Assembly (NCBI GenBank): GCA_964444825.1
Contig: CAYUIS010000157.1
Span: 1-11,388, forward strand
Reading direction: 5' to 3'
DNA from: CAYUIS01 sp964444825
Lineage (GTDB): Bacteria; Chloroflexota; Anaerolineae; B4-G1
Length of the DNA stretch: 11,388 nucleotides
Part shown: piece by piece, positions 1 to 5,862 of the stretch
Position numbering within the stretch: the stretch's first letter is position 1
How the letters are laid out: each line of letters starts with the position of its first letter
Position numbers and translations under genes: made by a program
The notes under the pieces: model-generated
Databases searched by the model: none
Told to the model about the DNA's origin: nothing
The model's input: the letters and a program-made list of their open reading frames with translations, nothing else

Positions 1-1410
1 CCTGGACAGGTTGTCCGTGGTCGGTACCACATCGTCGCCCTGCGGAGCCAGGGTGGCATGGGTGCTGTCTACGAGGCCAAGGACACCATTCTGGATGTCG
101 CCTGTGCGCTCAAGGAAATGGTGCCCTACCCTGGTACCATGGGAACGGCGCTGCCTGACCTCCGTGCACAATTCCGTCAGGAAGCCCAGGTTTTGGCAGA
201 ACTTCGGCATCCTAACCTCCCCCGCGTCACTGACCATTTTGAGGAGGACGGCAACGCGTACCTGGTGATGGATCTTGTCCGGGGCAGGAGGCTGGACGAC
301 GTCGTCGCTCAGGAAGGGAAACTATCCGAGGAGCAGGTACTTGCCTGGGCACGCCAGTTGATGGGAGCCCTCGCTCATTGCCACGCGCATAGGGTGATTC
401 ATCGTGATGTCAAGCCCCAAAACGTGATCATCACAGAAGACAATAGGGCCATACTGGTTGACTTTGGATTGGCCAAGCTGGTGGACCCCAGCAATCCGCG
501 CACTCGGACCGTGATGCGCGGTCTGGGTACTCCAGAGTATGCCCCCCCCGAACAATACGATATGAAACAGGGACGCACCGATGCTCGCACCGATGTCTAC
601 TCCCTGAGCGCAACTCTATATCATGCACTCGCGGGAGAGCCACCGCCGATGCTGTCAGAGCGGGTTATTAATCCCGAAAGCCTCATTCCAGTGCGTCAGC
701 ACAGGGATGACATCACCCGCATCACCGACTGGGCGATCATGAAAGCTCTAAACTTAAAACCAATTCAACGCTTTCAGAGTATCGCAGAGATGCACAAAGC
801 GCTGCTCGGTGAACCGCTGCCGGAGCAAACGGAAAGCGTCGTGCAGACCAGAGGCGAGTCAAACACAGCGTACCCTTCCCAGGCTACCGCGATACTGAGC
901 GTCAGGGGTTTGAGAAGACTCCAAACCAGATACCCAATTCCGACTGTGCTTGTGATGGTTGCTCTCTTGTCCCTGATCATAGTGATCACCTCGTGGGCAG
1001 CCGGCGTACTCGGCCCTGGGAGCGTCGCCACAGCCACTCCGACCCCTACGACCACAGCCACCGCGATTGCCACCCTCTCTCCAACGACCACCTCCCCCCC
1101 CACAGAGACACCCACCGCGACCCCCACAGCCAGTCCCACGCCAGAACCGACCATGCTCCCCACAAACACGATTACAGTGCCTGCGATCGACCTCTCACCA
1201 CGCCCGAGCACGCCAACACCAACAGCGACCCCCAGGCCCATCCTCCCCACGTCAACGCCGACGCCGGCGCTACAACCGACAAACACCCTCAGACCCCGTG
1301 GGCAGCGACCTAGCGCACCAACCCCCACGCAGCCGCCCCTCATATCCTCACCTACTGAGCCAGCTCCGGCAGGGCCTACGCCAATGACGGCGCCGACCGA
1401 TCCGGGTTAA
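1..1410 (+). CDS. Membrane-anchored Ser/Thr protein kinase (PknB/Hanks type), 5' end outside the window
   Basis: The frame is open from base 1, and the first visible codons already encode the start of the kinase domain (GRYHIVALRSQGGMGAVY), so the ATG at 58 is internal and the gene starts upstream. Counting from the first visible codon (469 aa seen): glycine loop around 11-24, ATP-binding Lys38 (CALKEM), catalytic HRDVKPQN with Asp136 and Lys138, DFG at 154-156, then GTPEYAPPEQY and TDVYSLSATLYHAL of the activation and helix-F regions. A single membrane helix spans about 315-337, followed by a 130-residue Thr/Pro/Ser-rich tail with no recognisable sensor domain, predicted to lie outside the membrane. 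All catalytic residues are present, so it should phosphorylate Ser/Thr on cytoplasmic targets. The first Gly of the usual GxGGMG loop is Ser here. Kinase assignment is secure; substrate and signal are unknown. Confidence 0.95.
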   Translation, partial: PGQVVRGRYHIVALRSQGGMGAVYEAKDTILDVACALKEMVPYPGTMGTALPDLRAQFRQEAQVLAELRHPNLPRVTDHFEEDGNAYLVMDLVRGRRLDDVVAQEGKLSEEQVLAWARQLMGALAHCHAHRVIHRDVKPQNVIITEDNRAILVDFGLAKLVDPSNPRTRTVMRGLGTPEYAPPEQYDMKQGRTDARTDVYSLSATLYHALAGEPPPMLSERVINPESLIPVRQHRDDITRITDWAIMKALNLKPIQRFQSIAEMHKALLGEPLPEQTESVVQTRGESNTAYPSQATAILSVRGLRRLQTRYPIPTVLVMVALLSLIIVITSWAAGVLGPGSVATATPTPTTTATAIATLSPTTTSPPTETPTATPTASPTPEPTMLPTNTITVPAIDLSPRPSTPTPTATPRPILPTSTPTPALQPTNTLRPRGQRPSAPTPTQPPLISSPTEPAPAGPTPMTAPTDPG

Positions 1411-1417
1411 GCAGACC

Positions 1418-1459
1418 AACGAGGAGCCACTAGACGCGACCGGAATCGGCCACCTCGTT
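1418..1459 (+). terminator. Hairpin after the kinase gene, possible weak terminator
   Basis: Eight bases after the kinase stop, AACGAGG (1418-1424) pairs exactly with CCTCGTT (1453-1459). An inner GCC/GGC extends the stem after a small bulge. Only three T residues follow, so this is at best a weak intrinsic terminator. It is the only candidate seen for ending kinase transcription before the tyrS promoter. Confidence 0.3.
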
Positions 1460-1478
1460 TCCAGTGCTGGCCTACTGA

Positions 1479-1507
1479 TTGCCTTTTTCCCGGTTTTTCG
1501 GTATAAT
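1479..1507 (+). promoter_or_regulatory. Sigma-70-type promoter of the tyrS leader
   Basis: The -35 box is TTGCCT (1479-1484, four of six consensus bases) and the -10 box is a perfect TATAAT (1502-1507), separated by exactly 17 bases. Transcription would start near 1513-1515, giving an untranslated leader of about 205 bases before the tyrS start codon. That leader contains the short ORF, hairpin and terminator listed separately. Confidence 0.75.
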
Positions 1508-1540
1508 CCGGACATCATTAGCTTGGTGAGATGGGTGAAC

Positions 1541-1615
1541 ATGGAGTTGTTGTTTTACACCTGGAGATTCCCGACCTACATCTATTCCTGCGGATTGTGG
1601 CGCGGCAGGCGCTAG
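1541..1615 (+). CDS. Putative Tyr-rich leader peptide (24 aa) of tyrS
   Basis: ATG at 1541 opens a 24-codon frame that ends at TAG (1613-1615). The peptide begins MELLFYTWRFPTYIYS and ends in an Arg-rich stretch. It has three Tyr codons (TAC 1556, TAC 1577, TAT 1583), two Trp and two Phe, a strong aromatic excess for so short a peptide. It starts about 27 bases after the predicted transcription start and ends 35 bases before an intrinsic terminator, itself upstream of tyrosyl-tRNA synthetase. The ribosome-binding site is modest: GGTGA occurs at 1525-1529 and again at 1534-1538, matching the 3' part of an extended Shine-Dalgarno sequence. By analogy with pheM, the Phe-rich leader of the E. coli pheST operon, a ribosome pausing at the Tyr codons could report low Tyr-tRNA charging. 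That it is translated is inferred. Confidence 0.55.
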   Translation: MELLFYTWRFPTYIYSCGLWRGRR

Positions 1616-1644
1616 GCTGCGTGCTGTTCTGCGTGCAATCCGCA
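1589..1644 (+). promoter_or_regulatory. Leader RNA hairpin overlapping the leader-peptide ORF
   Basis: TGCGGATTG (1589-1597) pairs perfectly with CAATCCGCA (1636-1644), a 9-bp stem. The enclosed 38 bases can fold further, with GCAG/CTGC as the best inner helix. The 5' arm lies within the leader ORF, starting 4 bases after its last Tyr codon, so a ribosome paused at 1577-1585 would largely cover it. The 3' arm ends 6 bases before the terminator stem. This is the position expected of the ribosome-sensitive stem in a leader-peptide attenuator. Confidence 0.6.
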
Positions 1645-1650
1645 TTCCCT

Positions 1651-1674
1651 AAACCCACACTCGGTGGGTTTTTT
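1651..1674 (+). terminator. Intrinsic terminator (attenuator) upstream of tyrS
   Basis: AAACCCAC (1651-1658) pairs with GTGGGTTT (1664-1671) around a 5-base loop and runs into six T residues (1669-1674). It lies downstream of the promoter at 1479-1507 and 43 bases before the tyrS ATG, so it can only act on transcripts heading into tyrS. That position makes it a regulatory attenuator rather than an end-of-gene terminator for the kinase. Confidence 0.8.
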
Positions 1675-1717
1675 GTTGCCCCAGACATCCCGGATTCTGA
1701 GAGAGGAGAAGTAAACG

Positions 1718-2947
1718 ATGAGCAAACCAACGATTGACCAACAAGTCGCCATTCTGATGCGAGGTGCAGAGTATGGCGATGATCAGATCAAGGACCATAT
1801 GCGCGCAGAACTGCACGAGCGACTGATCGAAGCGGAGAAAACACAGCGCCCCCTGCGGGTCTACGCCGGGTTTGATCCCACAGCCACGTATCTGACGATT
1901 GGCCACACTGTGCCCATGCGCAAGCTGCGCCAGTTCCAGGAATTGGGCCACGAGGTGACGTTCCTCATCGGCTCATTCACGGGCCTTATTGGTGACCCCA
2001 GTGACACGACCGGTGCGCGGGCTCGGCGGACGCCAGAGGAGGTGAGCGAGAACGCACGCACCTACACCGCCCAGGCGTTCAAGATACTCGATCCAGACAA
2101 GACCATCGTACGGGAAAACGCCGAATGGCTGAGCAAGCTCACGTTCAGTGATGTCATTCATTTGGCCTCCTACTTTACCGTTCAGCAGTTTCTATCTCGG
2201 GAGAACTTTGCGCTGCGGCACACAAATGGGGATGCCATCTGGCTGCACGAGTTCTTTTACGCCCTGATGCAGGGATACGACGCTGTGGCCCAGGAAACCG
2301 ACGTCCAGGTGGGCGGCACTGATCAGCTATTCAACCTCCTGGCGGGCCGCAAACTTCAGGAGGCATTCGGGCAACGTCCACAGGTATGCATCACGCTGCC
2401 AATCCTGGTGGGAACCGATGGACACGTTCGAATGGGAAAAAGCAAAGGGAACTATGTCGGTCTCACAGAACCCCCCGAGGACAAGTACGGCAAGACAATG
2501 TCCATTCCTGATTCAGCTATGCGCAATTGGCTCGAGCTGGTTACGCGGTGGGCGCCGGAGCAGATCAATGAACTACTGGACAAGGTGGAACGAGCCGAGA
2601 TCCACCCTATGGAGGCAAAGAAGCAGCTCGCCTGGGAGATTGTATCCATCTTTGACGGGGATGACGCCGCTGGCGGAGCCGCCGCCCACTTTGAGCGAGT
2701 GCACCAGGAACGGCAGTTGCCAGAGGACGTACCTACTCGGGTTGTCACCGGCCCAACAAACATCGTGGACATCATCTACGACGCAGGATTCGCGCCGAGC
2801 AAAAGCCAGGCCCGCCGGCTGGTGCAGCAGGGAGCGGTCAAACTGGATGGCGAGCGTCTGACCAGTATCGAGGCGGATATCGAGGTGACGGAGCGAACGG
2901 TACTCCAAGTAGGGAAGCGCCGATTCCTCACATTGTCGCCAGGGTAG
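1718..2947 (+). CDS. tyrS: Tyrosyl-tRNA synthetase
   Basis: Class I aminoacyl-tRNA synthetase that activates tyrosine with ATP and loads it on tRNA-Tyr in the cytoplasm. At 409 aa it is full length. The HIGH signature appears as TIGH (residues 60-63), after the tyrosine-pocket segment YAGFDPTA (49-56). GGTDQ (199-203) follows in the catalytic core, and the KMSKS loop is MGKSK (239-243). A C-terminal S4 RNA-binding domain occupies about 347-405 (KSQARRLVQQGAVKLDGERL region). The sequence resembles the bacterial TyrRS subclass that is distinct from the E. coli/B. stearothermophilus TyrS type; this subclass call is from memory. The ATG is preceded by GAGAGGAGAA (1701-1710), with the core GGAG about 9 bases from the start. 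Expression is probably governed by the upstream leader peptide and terminator. sppA follows after 40 bases. Confidence 0.97.
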   Translation: MSKPTIDQQVAILMRGAEYGDDQIKDHMRAELHERLIEAEKTQRPLRVYAGFDPTATYLTIGHTVPMRKLRQFQELGHEVTFLIGSFTGLIGDPSDTTGARARRTPEEVSENARTYTAQAFKILDPDKTIVRENAEWLSKLTFSDVIHLASYFTVQQFLSRENFALRHTNGDAIWLHEFFYALMQGYDAVAQETDVQVGGTDQLFNLLAGRKLQEAFGQRPQVCITLPILVGTDGHVRMGKSKGNYVGLTEPPEDKYGKTMSIPDSAMRNWLELVTRWAPEQINELLDKVERAEIHPMEAKKQLAWEIVSIFDGDDAAGGAAAHFERVHQERQLPEDVPTRVVTGPTNIVDIIYDAGFAPSKSQARRLVQQGAVKLDGERLTSIEADIEVTERTVLQVGKRRFLTLSPG

Positions 2948-2987
2948 ACCATTGAGAAGACACTGACCCGACTTGAAGGAGGATCTG

Positions 2988-3944
2988 ATGAAGGATCGAA
3001 CTGTCCTATGGGTGTTTCTGGCCTTTACGCTGGGCTTTGTACTGCCAGTATGTAGTTGTGTCGGCACGGGGTTTGTTGCGTTGACAGCCCTGGGTCGAGT
3101 GGCAGGCGAGCCGGTGCCAACGGCCATCGGCGGCGGTGACGCAGTAGCCGTCATCCGGCTCGACGGCACCATCACCAGTGGCGAGGAGGGTTATTTCACC
3201 ACCACAGGTATTACGCCAGACCGTGTGGCCGATCTGCTGGAACAAGCCGCGGCCAATCCAGACATCAAAGCCGCGGTGATCCAGGTTAACAGCCCAGGAG
3301 GCAGCGTAGTCGCCTCCGATCAGATCTATCACATGTTCCTCGATTTCGAGAAACCAATCGTCATCTGGATGGGCGAGATGGCTGCATCGGGGGGGTACTA
3401 TATCTCGTGTGGAAGTGACTATGTATTTGCCCACCCAGACACACTGACCGGCTCCATCGGCGTGATCAGCCAGTTCATCAATGTCGAGGAGCTGATAGAC
3501 GAGATAGGGATAAACGTGGTGGTTATCACCTCCGGTCCACGAAAGGACACGGGCAGCGCCTTCCGGGAGATGAGTGAGGAAGAGCAAGCCCTGTGGAAAG
3601 AGATCATAGACCAGGTTTACGTCGGCTTTGTGGAAATCGTGGCCCAGGCGCGAGGGCTGTCAGTGGAAGACACGCGAGAACTGGCTGACGGCAGGGTTTA
3701 CACCGGCAGACAGGCCCTCGAAGTAGGTCTGGTCGACGAACTGGGAATACCGGCGGATGCCATCGCCAAAGCGGCCGAGCTGGGTGGTATCGAGGGTGAA
3801 CCCCGGATAATCGAATTGAGATCAGTGCCTTCGTTCCTCGACGCTCTGTATGGCTTCCAGACCCGCTCAATGGTGCCAACTCTGGACGAACTCATCGGAT
3901 GGGCGGGTGTGCCATCCCTCGAGTTCCGGCAAGTGAGGCCATAG
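2988..3944 (+). CDS. sppA: Signal peptide peptidase SppA (S49 family serine protease)
   Basis: Membrane-anchored serine protease that degrades cleaved signal peptides and other membrane-embedded fragments. The chosen ATG at 2988 has AAGGAGG (2976-2982) five bases upstream and gives 318 aa, near the 335 aa of Bacillus SppA. An N-terminal hydrophobic segment (about 5-21) serves as anchor. The crotonase-like core shows VNSPGGS (100-106), the nucleophile Ser134 in AASGGYY, TGSIGV (154-159) and the general base Lys186 in GPRKDTGS. The 52-residue gap between Ser and Lys equals that of B. subtilis SppA (Ser147/Lys199), supporting a single-domain Ser-Lys dyad enzyme that oligomerises. It follows tyrS by 40 bases without a visible promoter, so co-transcription is likely. 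A strong terminator lies 44 bases after the stop. Confidence 0.93.
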   Translation: MKDRTVLWVFLAFTLGFVLPVCSCVGTGFVALTALGRVAGEPVPTAIGGGDAVAVIRLDGTITSGEEGYFTTTGITPDRVADLLEQAAANPDIKAAVIQVNSPGGSVVASDQIYHMFLDFEKPIVIWMGEMAASGGYYISCGSDYVFAHPDTLTGSIGVISQFINVEELIDEIGINVVVITSGPRKDTGSAFREMSEEEQALWKEIIDQVYVGFVEIVAQARGLSVEDTRELADGRVYTGRQALEVGLVDELGIPADAIAKAAELGGIEGEPRIIELRSVPSFLDALYGFQTRSMVPTLDELIGWAGVPSLEFRQVRP

Positions 3945-3987
3945 ACTCGACCAGAGGCAGCAGCACAGCTCTATCCACGCGAGAAAG

Positions 3988-4039
3988 AAAACGTGAGACG
4001 CAGCGCCCGCGCCAGATCGGGCATCACGTCTCACGTTTT
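3988..4039. terminator. Bidirectional intrinsic terminator between convergent genes
   Basis: AAAACGTGAGACG (3988-4000) pairs perfectly with CGTCTCACGTTTT (4027-4039), a 13-bp stem. A second 5-bp helix, GCCCG/CGGGC (4005-4009 with 4018-4022), stacks inside. The stem ends in TTTT on the plus strand and, read in reverse, in TTTTCTTTC on the minus strand. It can therefore stop transcripts from both sppA and the convergent peptidase gene. Nothing else is seen in 3945-4084. Confidence 0.88.
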
Positions 4040-4084
4040 GCTGTTCCAAATGAAGAAAACGGGAACTGGCCAACCCCCTACAGC

Positions 4085-5785
4085 CTACGTCTCTGTTGTC
4101 GAGACGTACCAAGCAGCTACCCAACCCCGTTCCCCATCCTCTGTCTCCACGTAGAGCCATTCATCGAACCGCCCCACCAGCACCTCCGCGCGCGCCGGAT
4201 CATCGTGCACCGTCAGCGGCGTGTTGTGTGCCAACTGCCGTACCAGCCGAGCGCTCACGGCAGGACGCTCCCGCATGTTCATATCCTGCGTGGGAAAGAC
4301 CGTCAGCAGACCCGTGGGTGCAGGCCCGGGATCAGTCTGTACGTACCAGGCAGCCACGTAGCCCTCGCGGCCGTCCGGGATACGCACCTGAAGCCACTCA
4401 CCCAATTCGCCCAGGATCGAGCGTGCGTCCCATGGATCGTCGAGCGCGGTCAGCGCTTCATTCGGCAGGACGATTGCGATGCGGCTCGTGTCCGGCGATG
4501 GACCGTTGCGCACGTTCAACGCTTCGGTGGTGTGGACGAGCAACGGAGCGGCAGGCTCGGAAACGGGCGCGGGTTCGACCACAACAAAGCTCGGGGCCTG
4601 TAGCTCCACGTACCAGGCCGCCACCCAACCTCGCTTTTTCCCCGACGTCTCAACGTAGAGCCACTCACCATATCGCCCCACCAATGCCTCTGCCCTCTCT
4701 GGATCATCATGAACGGTGAGCATCGTGCTCGCCAACAGCCGTTCGACGCGCCGAGAGCTTGTGGTTGGCCGCTCACGCATATTCATATCCTCGGTGGGTG
4801 ACACCGTCAACAATGGTGGCAGCTCCGACCCCGGCTGTGTCTGAACGTACCAGGCCGCGACATAGCCCCTGCTGCCATCGGGGAGACGCACGTGCAACCA
4901 TTCACCCCGATCCCCCACCTTTGCCAGCGCCGCGTGCGCGTCACCCAAGACCTCTAGCCCTTCGTCAGGCAGTGCAATTCCAACGCGGCTCGTGCTGGCC
5001 GAGGGACCATTGCGCACGTTCAACGCTTCGCTGGTGTAGACGGTCAGCTCACCCACCGGTTCAGGCTCAGGCTCCGGTTCCGGCTCCGGTGGCATCGGAC
5101 CAGGGGATTGAAGTTGAACGTACCAGGCAGCCACATATCCGGCCATCCCATTGGCGCGCCGAATCTGTATCCACTGTCCATGCTGCCCCACCCTGGCGCG
5201 GGCAACATTGGCATCACCCAACACGGTCAACGCTTCTCCCTTGGCTATCCAGGCCAGGTGGGCCGAAGCGGTCGTGGGGCCAGACCGCAGCCGCACCTGG
5301 TCGGTGGCGAATACCGTCAGATCGCTGGGGGTCGGTGCCGCACCCTCCTGCAAGTAGGGCAACGGGTCGATCACGCCTTCTGGATAGCCCGGCGTCTTGG
5401 CACCGATCAGCTTTAGCGTGAGATGGAGATGCGGTCCAAAAGAATGGCCTGTGTTGCCGGACAGGGCGATCACGTCGCCGGCCCTGACGGACTGGCCCTC
5501 AGAGACCAGTGCCCTGGACAAATGCGCATATATGGTCTGATACTCTTGACCATTCACGGAATGCTGCAGGCGCACGTAGAGACCATAGGCATTGCCGTCG
5601 TTGGGCCGGATGTCGAGCACCTTAGCATCTGCACAGGCATAGACGTTAGCTCCAACCGGGGATGAAAAGTCAAGCCCTTCATGCCCGGCCTGGTTAAACT
5701 GGGCATAGAGCTGCGGGTTCTCGCCAAAACGCTGAGTGATGACCCGACCATCGACGGGCCAGCGTAACCGAAACTGTGCTGCCAT
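4085..5785 (-). CDS. M23 (LytM-type) zinc metallopeptidase with five SH3b domains
   Basis: The 566-aa protein begins with an M23/LytM domain (about 10-145) carrying all hallmark residues: zinc ligands His35 and Asp39 (HEGLD), His88 (YAHL), and His119/His121 (HLHL). Such enzymes cut peptidoglycan cross-bridges, and here activity is expected because the motifs are intact. Five SH3b domains follow at about 155-225, 246-316, 325-395, 415-483 and 493-562, each ending in VAAWYV; they probably bind cell-wall peptides. A Pro-Glu repeat linker (233-243) separates the first SH3b from the rest. No signal peptide or membrane helix is visible at the N-terminus, which is odd for a wall enzyme. The ATG has a run of seven G (5789-5795) as an unusual ribosome-binding site, and a consensus promoter lies 50 bases upstream. 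Transcription should end at the 3988-4039 hairpin. Confidence 0.92.
   Translation of the reverse strand: MAAQFRLRWPVDGRVITQRFGENPQLYAQFNQAGHEGLDFSSPVGANVYACADAKVLDIRPNDGNAYGLYVRLQHSVNGQEYQTIYAHLSRALVSEGQSVRAGDVIALSGNTGHSFGPHLHLTLKLIGAKTPGYPEGVIDPLPYLQEGAAPTPSDLTVFATDQVRLRSGPTTASAHLAWIAKGEALTVLGDANVARARVGQHGQWIQIRRANGMAGYVAAWYVQLQSPGPMPPEPEPEPEPEPVGELTVYTSEALNVRNGPSASTSRVGIALPDEGLEVLGDAHAALAKVGDRGEWLHVRLPDGSRGYVAAWYVQTQPGSELPPLLTVSPTEDMNMRERPTTSSRRVERLLASTMLTVHDDPERAEALVGRYGEWLYVETSGKKRGWVAAWYVELQAPSFVVVEPAPVSEPAAPLLVHTTEALNVRNGPSPDTSRIAIVLPNEALTALDDPWDARSILGELGEWLQVRIPDGREGYVAAWYVQTDPGPAPTGLLTVFPTQDMNMRERPAVSARLVRQLAHNTPLTVHDDPARAEVLVGRFDEWLYVETEDGERGWVAAWYVSTTET
4100..5050 (-). repeat. Tandem duplication of an SH3b pair within the M23 peptidase gene
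   Basis: SH3b domains 2-3 (4601-5050) and 4-5 (4100-4543) form two copies of the same two-domain unit. Domains 2 and 4 share EALNVRNGPS and GYVAAWYVQT. Domains 3 and 5 share DMNMRERP, LTVHDDP and GWVAAWYV. Domain 1 resembles the first type. The resemblance is at protein level; the DNA copies have diverged, so the duplication is not recent. Confidence 0.8.
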
Positions 5786-5834
5786 AATCCCCCCCTGTTC
5801 TCCGCACGTGTCCTTCTTCGGATTTTCGCCTGTG

Positions 5835-5862
5835 ATTATACTTCCCCTGACCTGACTGTCAA
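5835..5862 (-). promoter_or_regulatory. Consensus sigma-70 promoter of the M23/SH3b gene
   Basis: Read on the minus strand, a perfect TTGACA (5862-5857) is followed after 16 bases by a perfect TATAAT (5840-5835). Transcription would start near 5828, about 43 bases before the ATG at 5785. The -35 box overlaps the stop codon of the upstream XdhC-family gene, so this gene has its own start signal rather than depending only on read-through. Confidence 0.82.

Noticed and set aside
774..1343. Antisense Gly/Val-rich ORF opposite the kinase tail
   Set aside because: It is the complement of the Thr/Pro-rich codons, which gives a low-complexity open frame without start signals or domains.
1513..1680. 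T-box riboswitch in the tyrS leader
   Set aside because: The conserved T-box sequence (AGGGTGGNACCGCG) is not present. The nearest stretch, TGTGGCGCGG around 1596, lacks the ACCGCG part and would not match a Tyr-tRNA acceptor end. No Stem I motifs were recognised either.
1531..1737. 68-codon ORF crossing the leader and the tyrS start
   Set aside because: It runs through the terminator hairpin, overlaps the tyrS start in another frame and has no domain or strong ribosome-binding site. The shorter frame at 1541 fits the regulatory layout better.
2973..2987. TTG start for sppA at 2973
   Set aside because: The TTG overlaps the ribosome-binding site AAGGAGG (2976-2982), which is correctly placed for the ATG at 2988.
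3003..3062. Lipoprotein signal at the SppA N-terminus
   Set aside because: Cysteines occur after the hydrophobic stretch, but the preceding residues (LPVC) lack the small residue needed before a lipidated Cys, so a plain membrane anchor is more likely.
3899..4603. Plus-strand ORF overlapping the end of sppA, the terminator and the M23 gene
   Set aside because: It crosses a strong bidirectional terminator and lies opposite well-supported SH3b coding sequence. The other plus-strand ORFs across 4096-5665 are rejected for the same reason.
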